Shown: positions 26,411-35,283, counted from the stretch's first letter. The stretch is DNA of 64,000 bases from Variovorax sp. PCZ-1 (GCF_018413605.1 NZ_JAHCDN010000001.1:806001-870000), one strand, 5' to 3'. Notes: a model not told the origin generated them from the sequence alone. Made by a program: numbers and translations.

Positions 26411-27363
26411 AGATTTTTTCCAGTCGAAATGTAGGGGGCCAGCAATTGTGCAGGCGATGTCTGCAGATCTTTTTCTTTTTCCAAAGCAGCAAGCACGTAG
26501 TCTACGAAGCTGCGCGTACGCATCGGCAGATTTTTGCGATTGAGGTAGTAGAGATACACCACGAGTTCGGTGCTGATGTGCTTCTGCAGCAGTGGCAGCA
26601 GGCGGCCTTGGCGAATGCTGGGCATGGCCAGTGGCAAAGGAATGCAAGCCAAGCCAGCGCCTTGCATGGCAGCGGTTTGAAGCGCAGAGAAATCATTCAG
26701 CGTGAGGTTGCCGCGAATCTCGGTATCTAGCTTGGCATCCAATCCCTTTAAAAACCAGGGCATCGGCTCACGGCTACCGATGCGCGAGAGGCGCAGGCAA
26801 TTGTGTTCAGCCAAGTCTTCCAGAGAAGCAGGCTCGCCACGTAGCCGCAAATAATCAGGGCTGGCGCACACCACAAAAGGCAAAGGCGCAATGGGCCGCG
26901 CGACCAAGCTGCTGCTCTTCATGCGCCCCACACGAATGCCCACATCGTAGCCCTGAGCCACCATATCGGTCACGCTGTCGTCCATATGAAGCTCGATTTG
27001 GACACGTGGATTCTTGGCATGAAACTGCTGCACGATGGGCAGCACATAGCCCGTGGCAAAAGGCGCAGCACAGGTCACGCGCACGAGGCCAGACAGTGCT
27101 TTGCTGCTCTTTTCAATGACGGCCTGCGCAGCCTCCAGCTCACGCAGCGGCCCCAGGCACTGCTTATAAAAGGTGTTTCCCTCAGGGGTGAGGCTGAGCT
27201 TGCGCGTGGTGCGCTGAAACAGGCGCACAGCCAATTGCCGCTCCAGTGTGGCCACATTCTTGCTCACAGCCACAGCACTGACGCCTTGTAACTTTGCAGC
27301 CGCAGCAAAGCTACCGCTACTGGCGACAGCGACGAAACTACTGATGCCCTTTAAGCTTTTCAT
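26407..27363 (-). CDS. LysR-family transcriptional regulator
   Basis: 318 residues. The N-terminal winged HTH runs from MKSLKGISSFVAVASSGSFA through VSAVAVSKNVATLERQLAVR, then LFQRTTRKLSLT, the pattern of the large CrgA/DmlR-like branch of LysR regulators. The effector domain begins SGLVRVTCAAPFATGYVLP. Its last codon overlaps the start of the methyltransferase gene (GTGA), so the two are translationally coupled. Divergent from it at 27500 are two small membrane protein genes, its probable target by the usual LysR arrangement. Confidence 0.88.
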   Translation of the reverse strand: MKSLKGISSFVAVASSGSFAAAAKLQGVSAVAVSKNVATLERQLAVRLFQRTTRKLSLTPEGNTFYKQCLGPLRELEAAQAVIEKSSKALSGLVRVTCAAPFATGYVLPIVQQFHAKNPRVQIELHMDDSVTDMVAQGYDVGIRVGRMKSSSLVARPIAPLPFVVCASPDYLRLRGEPASLEDLAEHNCLRLSRIGSREPMPWFLKGLDAKLDTEIRGNLTLNDFSALQTAAMQGAGLACIPLPLAMPSIRQGRLLPLLQKHISTELVVYLYYLNRKNLPMRTRSFVDYVLAALEKEKDLQTSPAQLLAPYISTGKNL

Positions 27364-27499
27364 TTCAAACGTTTCATGGCAGATGGGTGATTCAGATTAC
27401 TAACCATAGGTTAGTTCTGATCTTACTCACTGCTGCCTAGGCAAGCAAGCGATGCGCGCCTACGATGAGTTCACGTTCAACTCATCACTTCAACAGACC

Positions 27500-27991
27500 A
27501 TGAACACATTGCTGATAAACATTTTCTTTAGCTTGTTGATTTTCGTGGCAGCTTATCGCTGGATCCTCAGGCCTGTGCTGCCACAGCTCAAGCCGAGTGT
27601 GGTGTTGATACCGATTTTGTTGCTGCACAGCATGCGGCATCTGGGCTTGATGTTTCTGACCACGGGTGTGACATCCTCAGCCATGCCGAAGCAGTTTGCT
27701 GTTCCTGCGGCTGCAGGGGATTTTTTATCAGCAGTCTTGGCCTTCATGGCTGCGTGCTTGATTCAGCGCAAAAGCGCTTGGGCGATACCCATGACGTGGC
27801 TGTTCAGTATCGTGGGTATTGCTGATTTCGCGATGGCTGTGGTGCTCTCGCGGCTTTACAGCGCGGCCGATTTCATGGGCGGCGCATATTGGATCCCGTC
27901 GTTTTGGGTGCCCATGCTGATCGTGGGGCACATCATTGTGATCACCGTGCTGCGGCAAATGAAACGTGATGGCGTGAATTTCAGCGCTTGA
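27500..27991 (+). CDS. Small integral membrane protein, unknown
   Basis: 163 residues from the ATG at 27500 (MNTLLINIFFSLLIFVAAYR). The longer frame from 27452 has no membrane character in its extension. About four or five hydrophobic helices are visible (LLINIFFSLLIFVAA, FLSAVLAFMAACLI, WLFSIVGIADFAMAVVL, FWVPMLIVGHIIVITVLR). I do not recognise the family. It is divergent from a LysR gene and directly abuts a second membrane protein gene, so the pair probably forms an operon. Confidence 0.75.
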   Translation: MNTLLINIFFSLLIFVAAYRWILRPVLPQLKPSVVLIPILLLHSMRHLGLMFLTTGVTSSAMPKQFAVPAAAGDFLSAVLAFMAACLIQRKSAWAIPMTWLFSIVGIADFAMAVVLSRLYSAADFMGGAYWIPSFWVPMLIVGHIIVITVLRQMKRDGVNFSA

Positions 27992-28789
27992 GTGTGTCAT
28001 GACGACTTCAATGCCACTCATCACTATAGCCCGCCCAGGTTTGATGCCATCACGGCTGGCGGCATGCTGCTGCTTGTGGCCGCGATGTCCTGGGCTTGGT
28101 TGGCAGTTTTGCGCACGGCGCACCAGCGAGCTGCTATTTGGGGGGCTTTGGTTCTAGCGATGATCTTGCTGGCTAATCTGGCGGGCGACTGGCTGGGCGT
28201 ATTCAGCCGCTTAGATATATTGCCGCCGCCGTTTGCAGTTCTGACCGCACTCAGTATCGGGCTGGCCTTCGCCTTTGGCATGGGTTATGTAGGCAGTGCG
28301 GGCGACCGACTCGTGCGCACAGTGCCTGTAGAGACGCTGGTGGCGCTGCAAATTTTCCGCTTTCCTTTGGAGCTGCTGATGTTGCGTGCGGCGTATCTTG
28401 GCATCATGCCGATGGAATTCTCCATGCTGGGCTACAACCTGGATGTACTCACTGGCTTGGGCGCACTCTTGATCTCCATCTACTGCGCTTGGACCTGGAG
28501 TTTGCCGTTGCGCACCATTTGGCTTTGGAATTTGCTGGGGATTTTCTGTCTGCTCGCCATTGGCATTCTGGCTGCGTTGACTTCACCCAATCTGCATGCC
28601 TTTGGCTCTGATGCAAAGCATATCAATAGTTGGGTGCTGTATTTCCCTTATTCATTGCTGCCCACCGCTTTAGTGAGCTTTGCTGTGTTGGGCCATGTAT
28701 TGCTGACGCGCAAGCTACTCACTCAGCCATATCGCACGTCACTGATGGGGCTATTCGCCAAACCCGTGCATTCATCTGACCCCTGGTAA
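27992..28789 (+). CDS. Integral membrane protein, unknown
   Basis: 265 residues reading from a GTG at 27992 that directly follows the previous gene's stop. An internal ATG at 28064 (MLLLVAAMSWAWLAVLRTAH) is an alternative start that would begin right at the first helix. About seven hydrophobic segments follow, including WGALVLAMILLANLAGDWLG, LTGLGALLISIYCAWTWSLP and YFPYSLLPTALVSFAVLGHV. No family is recognised. A DUF2147 gene follows 18 bp later, so this looks like the middle of a four-gene operon (27500-30237). Confidence 0.7.
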   Translation: MCHDDFNATHHYSPPRFDAITAGGMLLLVAAMSWAWLAVLRTAHQRAAIWGALVLAMILLANLAGDWLGVFSRLDILPPPFAVLTALSIGLAFAFGMGYVGSAGDRLVRTVPVETLVALQIFRFPLELLMLRAAYLGIMPMEFSMLGYNLDVLTGLGALLISIYCAWTWSLPLRTIWLWNLLGIFCLLAIGILAALTSPNLHAFGSDAKHINSWVLYFPYSLLPTALVSFAVLGHVLLTRKLLTQPYRTSLMGLFAKPVHSSDPW

Positions 28790-28807
28790 ATATTCAAGGA
28801 GATTCCT

Positions 28808-29254
28808 ATGCTGAAATTCATGGTCATTCCATTTTTGTGGGCCGTTAGCTTACCGATTCTGGCGCAAGCCAATACCGCCAGCCCAGTAGGCCTGTGGCAA
28901 TCCATTGACGACGCTAGCGGCAAACCCCGCGCTGAAATTCGCATCACTGAGGCGGCGGGGGTGCTGACTGGCCGCATCGAGCGCAGCCTGCTGCCCACAC
29001 CCGCGGGCGTCGTATTGCTTTGCACGCTCTGCCCTGATGACCGCAAAGACAAGCCCTTGATTGGCATGGAAATCATCCGTCAAATGAAAGTTACGAGCGA
29101 TACGCAAATTTGGGAAGGCGGCGAAATCTTGGATCCCGATAAAGGCAAGATATTTAAGCTGCGGCTGCAATTGCAAGAGGGTGGCAAAAAGCTGCAAGTG
29201 CGCGGCTACATCGGTCCCTTCTTCCGCAATCAAACCTGGATGCGTCTGTCATGA
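28808..29254 (+). CDS. DUF2147 periplasmic protein
   Basis: 148 residues. A signal peptide (MLKFMVIPFLWAVSLPILAQ) precedes a small beta-rich domain. GLWQSIDDASGKPRAEIRI, then GVLTGRIERSLL, CTLCPDDRKDKPLIGMEII and the block WEGGEILDPDKGKIFKLRL match DUF2147, a family of small secreted lipocalin-like proteins of unknown role. AAGGAG lies before the ATG. Its last 4 bases overlap the start of the lipoprotein hydrolase downstream (ATGA). Confidence 0.87.
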   Translation: MLKFMVIPFLWAVSLPILAQANTASPVGLWQSIDDASGKPRAEIRITEAAGVLTGRIERSLLPTPAGVVLLCTLCPDDRKDKPLIGMEIIRQMKVTSDTQIWEGGEILDPDKGKIFKLRLQLQEGGKKLQVRGYIGPFFRNQTWMRLS

Positions 29255-30237
29255 TAAAAATTCTCCTCAGCATCAGCCTGATCATGGTCTTGACCGGCTG
29301 CGCAAGCCCATCTACGGAGCAAAAAACGCAGCCTATTTACGACAGCTACATCACGCAATTCAATTCAGAGCAGCCCAATCAAGCGCAGATGCTTGCTCGG
29401 CCAGATGGCTACCGCCTCTATGTGCGTGAGTTTGGCACGGTTAATAAAGGCAAAGCGCCCAGTATCGTGATGATGCATGGCTTCCCAGACAACGGGCATT
29501 TGTATGACGCGCTCGTGCCCCAGCTCTCTGGCCAATTTCACGTGATCACTTTTGATTTCCTCGGCTGGGGTCAATCGGATAAGCCGGCCGCGCATCTGTA
29601 CAACGTTGCGAGTCAGCGCGCAGATCTGGATGCTGTGGTATCGCAACTCGGCCTGAAAAGTGTCGTGCCCATGCTTCATGATTTATCCGGCCAAGCGGGT
29701 ATTGATTGGGCGCTGGATAACGAAGCGCAAACCGCTGCACTCGTCTTGCTCAATACCTACTACTCCCCCATGCCCACTTTGAAAGCACCCGAGGCCATTC
29801 AGTTTTTCTCCACACCCAGCTTGCTTCAAAGGGCGGCGGTGTGGGGTTCGATGAAGTCAGGCACGAATTTTCAAGGGGGCGTCGCGGATCAACTCAGCAA
29901 GTTTTTCAGCAATTCCCAGGCTCGCGATAAGTACCTGCCCATCGTCACGCATGGCGCGATTCATATTCGTCCCGCATTTTTCAGCTCCACCTCTGTGCTT
30001 TGGCAAGAGTTGGAAGCGCGGCAGGCCAATGTGCAGCGCATGCAGAAATTCAAAAAGCCAGTTCACACCATCTTCGGCGCAGATGATCCTTACTTGAATT
30101 CTGATGTGGCTGTTGAATTCAATCGCTTGTTTACCGTGGGTAGCCTGCATCTCTTGTCTGGCGCTGGCCATTATGTGCAGCTGGATGAACCCGCCCAAGT
30201 GGGGCGTATTCTTCGCGAGCAGCTCAAGGCACGCTGA
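29251..30237 (+). CDS. Lipoprotein alpha/beta hydrolase (epoxide hydrolase/dehalogenase-like)
   Basis: 328 residues with a lipoprotein signal, LIMVLTGC with Cys at about 17, so it is membrane-anchored in the periplasm. The hydrolase core has the oxyanion loop MMHGFPDNGHLYD, FDFLGWGQSDKP, a nucleophile elbow PMLHDLSGQAG, the acid in FGADDPYLN and the base His in SGAGHYVQLDEP. The elbow is His-Asp-X-Ser-Gly rather than Gly-X-Ser-X-Gly. Asp at the nucleophile position is characteristic of epoxide hydrolases and haloalkane dehalogenases. It is coupled to DUF2147 by a 4-bp overlap. Substrate unknown. Confidence 0.85.
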   Translation: MIKILLSISLIMVLTGCASPSTEQKTQPIYDSYITQFNSEQPNQAQMLARPDGYRLYVREFGTVNKGKAPSIVMMHGFPDNGHLYDALVPQLSGQFHVITFDFLGWGQSDKPAAHLYNVASQRADLDAVVSQLGLKSVVPMLHDLSGQAGIDWALDNEAQTAALVLLNTYYSPMPTLKAPEAIQFFSTPSLLQRAAVWGSMKSGTNFQGGVADQLSKFFSNSQARDKYLPIVTHGAIHIRPAFFSSTSVLWQELEARQANVQRMQKFKKPVHTIFGADDPYLNSDVAVEFNRLFTVGSLHLLSGAGHYVQLDEPAQVGRILREQLKAR

Positions 30238-30269
30238 GTTTTTATTCACACTCTTGGAAAGAAATCACC

Positions 30270-30428
30270 ATGTTAATCATCGCCGCCATCATTGCCTTGT
30301 TTGCAAATCAAGCGCCTGCCACACCTGAGCCTGCTGCTGAGCCAGTTGCAGCGCAGGCTCAAATGAAGCAAGGGGAGAAGCCCAGCGCGATGCCCATCAA
30401 CCTGCCTTTTGAGAACCGCAATCAATAG
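30270..30428 (+). CDS. Small 52-residue membrane/exported peptide
   Basis: A short ORF starting MLIIAAIIALFANQAPATPE and ending PINLPFENRNQ. GGAAAG lies 7 nt before the ATG, a good ribosome site, and the gene follows the lipoprotein hydrolase by 32 bp. The first 12 residues are hydrophobic, then come Ala/Pro/Glu-rich residues, as in a small single-pass protein or a short exported peptide. Its TAG stop abuts a copy of the dispersed repeat. No family is known to me. The ribosome site, operon position and amino acid composition support a real gene. Confidence 0.55.
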   Translation: MLIIAAIIALFANQAPATPEPAAEPVAAQAQMKQGEKPSAMPINLPFENRNQ

Positions 30429-30486
30429 GTTTTTTGGCAGATTGACGGCGTAAAATCTGCGCAGGCAGCTATCAAATAGAGAGCAA
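30429..30486 (+). repeat. Dispersed CGGCATAGAATCTGCGCA element, intergenic
   Basis: A copy reading TTGACGGCGTAAAATCTGCG then CAGGCAGCTATCAAATAGAG. It begins directly after the small ORF stop and lies between it and a convergent hydrolase gene. Confidence 0.88.
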
Positions 30487-30518
30487 TTAGACATTTGATC
30501 CTGCTGCGCTGATTCGCT

Positions 30519-31556
30519 CTATTGTGCTAACTGTTTGCGAAAGAATTGCACAATATCTGCGGATGCTTGCACATGGAGCGCTTTGCGATCAGAGCCTTCT
30601 GGGTCTTCACATACCTGGCCGAGAGCCAGCTTGCCCAGCACCGGCGTACACACTGGGCCATAAACGAAATGCCCTGTGTCTCGCATGATTTCTTTGGCGC
30701 TGGGTATGGATTTGGCAAACAGGCTAGAGCCACCTTCGGGCGCGAGCACGGTGTCGTATTTCGCAGTTTCAAACACCATGGGCGCTGAAATGCTTGCCAA
30801 AGATGGGGCGGAAAAGCCTGCAGCCACGCCGCTGGCCAGCGCATAAAAAGCCTTGAATCGCTCATCTTTGAAGCTGCGCTTGCCATCTTCAATCGCAGTC
30901 TGCGGGTTGTAGTCTTTGATCAAACCAGCGCAATACTGATCCTTTTTTGGCATGGTTTCGCAGTAGCTGAGCTGCTGCTTGTAGTCATACAGGCCGCCAG
31001 CCAAGCTCACACCTGTCCAGCCGCCAAAAGAGTGGCCGATGAAGCCAATGCGCTTGGCGTCAACGCGTGCCGCCCAAGCCGGATCCGCGAGAAATTGTGT
31101 GAGTGCGAAGCTCACATCGCTTGAGCGTTCCCAAAGCCGCGCGCGATATTCTGGGCGCAGATCTTGAAACATCGTGCCTGGATGCGTGGGCGTGAGCACC
31201 ACAAAACCAGCTTTCACCAAATCCGTGATGAGCCATCCATACGCTGTTGGGTTGGCAAAGTTGCCATGGGAGAGTATGAGCAAGGGTTTGGGCGCTACGG
31301 GTGCAGGTGTTGCATTCTGAGCGGCGCTAAATGCCTGCAATATCGGCGCTATCGAAATCGATTGAGCTTGCGTGCCAGCCACAGCCTCAAACCAAACTTC
31401 AAAATTCACATTGCGATCACGGCTTGCGTCTTTCATCGCAATTTTTTGAATGCCAACCACCATCGGCGATTGCGCAAGACTCTCCGAGTTGGCGAGCAAG
31501 CTTAGAGCGCCAGCAGCGAGGGAAACGAGATGTCGAGAAAAGGGTATCCGTTGCAT
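30519..31556 (-). CDS. Secreted alpha/beta hydrolase (dienelactone/PAF-acetylhydrolase type)
   Basis: 345 residues from the ATG at 31556 (MQRIPFSRHLVSLAAGALSL), with GGAG at good spacing; the upstream extension is not needed. The signal peptide ends at ESLAQ. The oxyanion region is LLILSHGNFANPTAYGWL, the nucleophile elbow IGFIGHSFGGWTG (Gly-His-Ser-Phe-Gly), and the base His lies in DTGHFVYG near the end. The layout resembles bacterial platelet-activating-factor acetylhydrolase-like or dienelactone hydrolase-like esterases. Cys residues (YCETMPKKDQYCAGL, PVCTPVLGKLALGQVCEDPE) suggest periplasmic disulfides. Substrate unknown. Confidence 0.87.
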   Translation of the reverse strand: MQRIPFSRHLVSLAAGALSLLANSESLAQSPMVVGIQKIAMKDASRDRNVNFEVWFEAVAGTQAQSISIAPILQAFSAAQNATPAPVAPKPLLILSHGNFANPTAYGWLITDLVKAGFVVLTPTHPGTMFQDLRPEYRARLWERSSDVSFALTQFLADPAWAARVDAKRIGFIGHSFGGWTGVSLAGGLYDYKQQLSYCETMPKKDQYCAGLIKDYNPQTAIEDGKRSFKDERFKAFYALASGVAAGFSAPSLASISAPMVFETAKYDTVLAPEGGSSLFAKSIPSAKEIMRDTGHFVYGPVCTPVLGKLALGQVCEDPEGSDRKALHVQASADIVQFFRKQLAQ

Positions 31557-31696
31557 AAAAAATCTCCAGTGTGATGGTTTGTCAAACCGATATCGACACT
31601 GGAGATTCTGAGAAAACAAGCCGCATGCGACTAGAGCGCAAGAGGTGAATTCAGTCGCAACCTTTCGTTAAGAGTTACGCAGACTTGCCAGAGCAA

Positions 31697-33067
31697 TCAC
31701 TTCGCCTGCAAGAGCTCGCGTACGCGAAGCAACACAAACTCATTGTCATCCGCCTGATTCGGCTCGCGGCTGGAGGAGAAAGGCAGGTTGTTGTCGTTGC
31801 CCACAATGATGTGATCGGCATCGACGATATCGACGTTTTCAATCGTGAAGAAGGGGAAGGCGAGCTTGCCGGCTTGCTTGGGCTTGCGGGCGAGGTTTTG
31901 TGGATCGTTGATGGCGAGCAAATCGATGAAGCCGATTTTGCGAACGGGGTTGTTTACATTGGCTTCGGTCATTTCGATCTTGTAAACCCGCTTGAGCTTG
32001 GGCAGATCGTGGAAGCAATTTTCTGCGCGCTGGATCGCGCCATTCACTGTGGGGCAGGCTTTATCAGGCGTGCCTTCGCCGTTGTCGCGCTCGATCACGA
32101 GGGCTGTTGTTGCGTCAATCATGTTGAAGTCGCCGATGGCCAAGCCATTGGCTTCGAGCACATATTTCCAATGGCGACCCGTCCATTTTTCGGTAGCCAC
32201 ATCGAATTCAAGTACGCGCAGGTATTCACGGCCATTGAGTTTTTCCCAATCCTTCGCCGCGGCATCCCAAGCCGGGCCTTCGAGCAAGGCGTAGAGCTTT
32301 TTGCCATCAGGCGAAGAGGCCATGCCTTCGTAGCCACGCGAGCGGCGGATGGTGAAATCTACCGTGCCGCTGGGCATGGCAGGTGTGGCAATTGCAGGGT
32401 GATCGGGCGAGCGTGCGGGCTTGCCATCGACCTGCGTTTCAAACACGGCGAGCACTTTGCCATTCATATCCGCTTTGATCAGCCAAGGGCCGAGCTCATC
32501 ACCGATCCACAGGTTGCCGCCAGCGATTTGGAAGCTCTCGGTATCGAAGTCGCTTCCAGTGAGGTAGCGCTTAGGTGTGCCTTCGTGAACGATACGGAAG
32601 GGCACTTTTTTATCAGGATCATGCAGAAAGATGGTTTGCTGGCGGTTGAGCACGCCATTGGCCCAGTCAATCGAGTAGCGGTTTAAAAAGAGCATGCTGT
32701 CTGGCGAATTGGCTTTGGAGCCGAAGCCATTATCAGTAAGCACCCAATAGCTGCCATCGCTCATGCGCTTGATGCCGGAGTGGCCTTGCAGCGGTTGGCC
32801 AGCCATGGGCAGGGAGATGCCGGTGGGGCGGTTGGCTGAGCGGCCTTCGATGGTGTCAAGCCGCTCCACGCGCACTCCGGTGGTGAATTTGCCGCTCACG
32901 CGCAGGTCTGCGGGGGCGTCTGCAGGTGTGGCGAGGAAGCTGGGCGCAGGGAGCAGGGCGTGGCCAGCGAGTGAGGCGGGAAACTCTGTGGGGTTGGCAG
33001 TCTGCGCTTGGGCTGCGGCCAATGCGATCAAAGTCAGTGCAAATGCAGTGAGAGTGGATTTTTTCAT
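31697..33067 (-). CDS. Secreted 'esterase-like activity of phytase' family protein
   Basis: 456 residues from the ATG at 33067 (MKKSTLTAFALTLIALAAAQ), a signal peptide cleaved near AQA. The mature part contains the conserved blocks GHSGIKRMSDGSYWVLTDNG, EGMASSPDGKKLYALLEG, FDTESFQIAGGNLWIGDELG and VIERDNGEGTPD of the PF13449 beta-propeller family. These proteins are found next to phosphate or phytate metabolism genes, but the activity is ill-defined. It stands alone, downstream of the divergent region of an unrelated hydrolase. Confidence 0.87.
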   Translation of the reverse strand: MKKSTLTAFALTLIALAAAQAQTANPTEFPASLAGHALLPAPSFLATPADAPADLRVSGKFTTGVRVERLDTIEGRSANRPTGISLPMAGQPLQGHSGIKRMSDGSYWVLTDNGFGSKANSPDSMLFLNRYSIDWANGVLNRQQTIFLHDPDKKVPFRIVHEGTPKRYLTGSDFDTESFQIAGGNLWIGDELGPWLIKADMNGKVLAVFETQVDGKPARSPDHPAIATPAMPSGTVDFTIRRSRGYEGMASSPDGKKLYALLEGPAWDAAAKDWEKLNGREYLRVLEFDVATEKWTGRHWKYVLEANGLAIGDFNMIDATTALVIERDNGEGTPDKACPTVNGAIQRAENCFHDLPKLKRVYKIEMTEANVNNPVRKIGFIDLLAINDPQNLARKPKQAGKLAFPFFTIENVDIVDADHIIVGNDNNLPFSSSREPNQADDNEFVLLRVRELLQAK

Positions 33068-33205
33068 GATGCTTTCTTGAAGGAATGACGGGTTAAGCCA
33101 TCGAACTTTCAATCAGCAACATGACAGGATCGTGATGATTTTTTGACGATGTGATGACAGTCATCGAGCCGACTGTCTTATGGCTCAATCCTTCAATTTC
33201 AAGCA

Positions 33206-33260
33206 TTTTAGGCCGTTAGCCGGCATAGAATCTGCGCAAAGTGCTACTGATTTAGGAGCA
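33206..33260 (+). repeat. Dispersed CGGCATAGAATCTGCGCA element, supplies the ycaQ stop codon
   Basis: Reads GGCCGTTAGCCGGCATAGAA then TCTGCGCAAAGTGCTACTGA. The ycaQ stop (complement of CTA at 33244-33246) and the last few residues lie inside this element, so its insertion reset the C-terminus of that protein. Confidence 0.9.
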
Positions 33261-34350
33261 AAAAACTTTCCATGCTGGCTAACTCCTGAGCCAGCGCCTG
33301 ACGATACGCTTTGTCTTTTGGCGCTTGGCCTGTCACATAACCCAGCTCCGCTTGCAGTTTGCCGTCATTCACAGAAAGATTGCCCCAGCCGATGACTTGA
33401 CCGCGCCAAAGCAAGGGCAGGGCGTAGTAGCCGCGTATTCGCTTCGGTGCAGGTGTGTAGGCCTCAAAGCGATAGGCCCATCCCCAGAAGAGCTCAAAGC
33501 GGCGGCGATCCCATACCACCGGGTCAAAAGGGGCGAGCAGGTGCACGGTGTCAGTTGGCTCGATGCTGTAGCGTTTGGCCGCAGGCGATTCGCCCTCAGG
33601 CCAATACCATCTGTTGCCCTCCAGCTCCATGCTGGGCAGCCGCTCCTTGGCGCGCGCCAATGCATCTGAGCGCAGCGAATTCCACTGCGGCACACCGCCG
33701 CGCAGCAACAGGCTCACGAGATCGCGCAAGGAGCGCTCGGGCAGCGGGGCATATTTGTGCACGATCACATCCAGCAGTGCATCCAGCGCTTGGCCTGGAT
33801 CAGCGCATTCTTGCGGCAAATGCTCAGCAACGCAATACAACCGCGTGCCACTCGCACGCCCCGCGACGCGAAGCATGCCCCGGTAATGCATGCCATCGAG
33901 CAGCTGCGTGCTCGCGTTCGACGAGCCGCCAAACCAGTTGCGCACGCGGCCATGCGCGAAATGCGCATCCACCTCTTTGGGATGCACCACACCACGCTCG
34001 CGTACAAAATCCAACACAGCTTCAGCTTGCGCCAGCTTGGCTTTTGGCCACACCATGCGCGCCACGCGAGGATGCATCAGCGCCTGCGTGCTGCGCGGCA
34101 AAAAACCGTAGTTCATAAAGAAATCTTCTTCAATGCCCAGCTTGGCATAGCGCTGCTCCAAATCCCCCGCCGCGTAATCCTTCACCCGATGCCGCAGCGT
34201 CAAATCTTGCGCACGAGCAGGTGCACGAATCGGATCAGCCTGCACGAAGCCCAGCTTCTCAATCGCCTTGGGCAGCGTGGTCGGCGCAAACAAACTGCGC
34301 GAGATGGCGTAGCGGCGCAGCGTATCGAGCGTGATGGGCGTTGAGGGCAT
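33244..34350 (-). CDS. ycaQ: YcaQ/AlkX-family winged-helix DNA glycosylase-like protein
   Basis: 368 residues from the ATG at 34350 (MPSTPITLDTLRRYAISRSL). The upstream extension to 34416 is encoded by a repeat and is discarded. The N-terminal block LRRYAISRSLFAPTTLPKAI, then GFVQADPIRAPARAQDL, and internal segments GFLPRSTQALMHPR and HLLAPFDPVVWDRRRFELFWGW match the winged-HTH YcaQ family. E. coli YcaQ unhooks DNA interstrand cross-links and alkylated bases; its catalytic QxQ/QxD motif corresponds here to VQADPIRAP, which has Gln-Ala-Asp. The C-terminal residues ESFLLLNQ come from, or overlap, the adjacent repeat. Confidence 0.83.
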   Translation of the reverse strand: MPSTPITLDTLRRYAISRSLFAPTTLPKAIEKLGFVQADPIRAPARAQDLTLRHRVKDYAAGDLEQRYAKLGIEEDFFMNYGFLPRSTQALMHPRVARMVWPKAKLAQAEAVLDFVRERGVVHPKEVDAHFAHGRVRNWFGGSSNASTQLLDGMHYRGMLRVAGRASGTRLYCVAEHLPQECADPGQALDALLDVIVHKYAPLPERSLRDLVSLLLRGGVPQWNSLRSDALARAKERLPSMELEGNRWYWPEGESPAAKRYSIEPTDTVHLLAPFDPVVWDRRRFELFWGWAYRFEAYTPAPKRIRGYYALPLLWRGQVIGWGNLSVNDGKLQAELGYVTGQAPKDKAYRQALAQELASMESFLLLNQ

Positions 34351-34370
34351 GTGGACGTGATTTTTAGAGC

Positions 34371-34427
34371 GTTTTAGGCAGATAGCCGGCATAGATACTG
34401 CGCAAAATGCTATCAAATATATAGTAT
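34371..34427 (+). repeat. Dispersed CGGCATAGAATCTGCGCA element, intergenic
   Basis: Reads GATAGCCGGCATAGATACTG then CGCAAAATGCTATCAAATAT. It occupies nearly the whole ycaQ/DTW gene gap, and the DTW gene stop codon abuts its ATAGTATCTA end. Confidence 0.9.
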
Positions 34428-35189
34428 CTATTTGAGCTTCAGCTCATTCAGGCGATGGTGCACCTCATCCTGCGCATCTATGGGCAGCTGATGCTTGGCC
34501 TGCAAATAATGATGCGTAAACACATCCAAATACGCATCCAGTGTTTGCGCAGCATGCGCCTCGTCTGCCAGCGCTAGGCACAGCGCAGCCACCTCGGCTG
34601 TGCAGAAATGATCATCCCGCTTGGAGCGGCGCAGCTTGTAGCGCGAGAGCTGCTCAGCCACCAAGCTGAGCACGGGGAAACGATCCAGATACGGGCTCTT
34701 GCGCAGCATCTTGCTCGCCTCCGGCCAAGTTCCATCGAGCAAGATGAAGAGTGGGCGCTTGGCTGCAGCGTTATCAATGGATGGCGCAGGCACGGTTTGC
34801 ACCACGCGCTCCTCTTGCACAAACTCTCCCGGAAACACCACCAAGGGCTGCCATTGCGGATCATTGAGCAAGGCCAGCAGAGCAGGATCGACCGCGGTGC
34901 GCGCCCAACCAAAAGCAAACGTATCCCGCACCACATCCGCAATCAGCCAACCCGTGTTGCTCGGCTTGAGCGCCTCAATATCCGCCATGATCAAGCACAT
35001 GCCCGAGTGCGTGGGCAGATTCGGCCGCAGCGCGCAAATGCAGTGACTCGGCGCAAGCCGGCAGCCGGAGCAGCGCTCAGACTTCATGCCCCCGCGCGCC
35101 AGAAACGGCTTGCTGCTGCGCGCCAAGCGCTCCGCGCGCAGGCGATGCACGGCATGCGGCGCAGGCAAGGCGTTCAGCTCATTCAGCAT
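34428..35189 (-). CDS. DTW-domain tRNA-uridine aminocarboxypropyltransferase
   Basis: 253 residues. The N-terminal Cys cluster CSGCRLAPSHCICA (about 41-54) precedes the DTW domain, with LFILLDGTWPEASKMLRKSP carrying the family's eponymous D-T-W-like motif (DGTW) and YKLRRSKRDDHFCTAEVAAL near the C-terminus. DTW proteins such as E. coli TapT transfer an aminocarboxypropyl group from SAM to U47 of tRNA (acp3U). The stop codon sits at the edge of a dispersed element. It is followed by ycaQ on the same strand, separated only by that repeat. Confidence 0.87.
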   Translation of the reverse strand: MLNELNALPAPHAVHRLRAERLARSSKPFLARGGMKSERCSGCRLAPSHCICALRPNLPTHSGMCLIMADIEALKPSNTGWLIADVVRDTFAFGWARTAVDPALLALLNDPQWQPLVVFPGEFVQEERVVQTVPAPSIDNAAAKRPLFILLDGTWPEASKMLRKSPYLDRFPVLSLVAEQLSRYKLRRSKRDDHFCTAEVAALCLALADEAHAAQTLDAYLDVFTHHYLQAKHQLPIDAQDEVHHRLNELKLK

Positions 35190-35198
35190 AAGAAATCC

Positions 35199-35251
35199 AA
35201 GCCAAATCGGCTACTCGCCGGCATAGAATCTGCGCAGAGTGCTATTAAATA
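35199..35251 (+). repeat. Dispersed CGGCATAGAATCTGCGCA element, intergenic
   Basis: Reads CCAAATCGGCTACTCGCCGG then CATAGAATCTGCGCAGAGTG and CTATTAAAT. It is almost identical over its first 25 bases to the in-frame copy inside the YhiN-like gene (55876-55942). It lies between the VOC gene and the DTW gene. Confidence 0.92.
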
Positions 35252-35283
35252 AGGAGCATAGTGTGCAGGGCATCCAACGCACT

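Noticed and set aside
26411-26647. N-terminal extension of the methyltransferase gene
   Set aside because: It would lie entirely inside the upstream LysR gene in another frame. The GTG at 26410 overlapping the LysR stop is the better start.
31685-32686. 333-codon open frame opposite the phytase-like esterase
   Set aside because: It is a complete shadow of a gene with a signal peptide and family motifs; the shadow has no ribosome site or recognisable domain.
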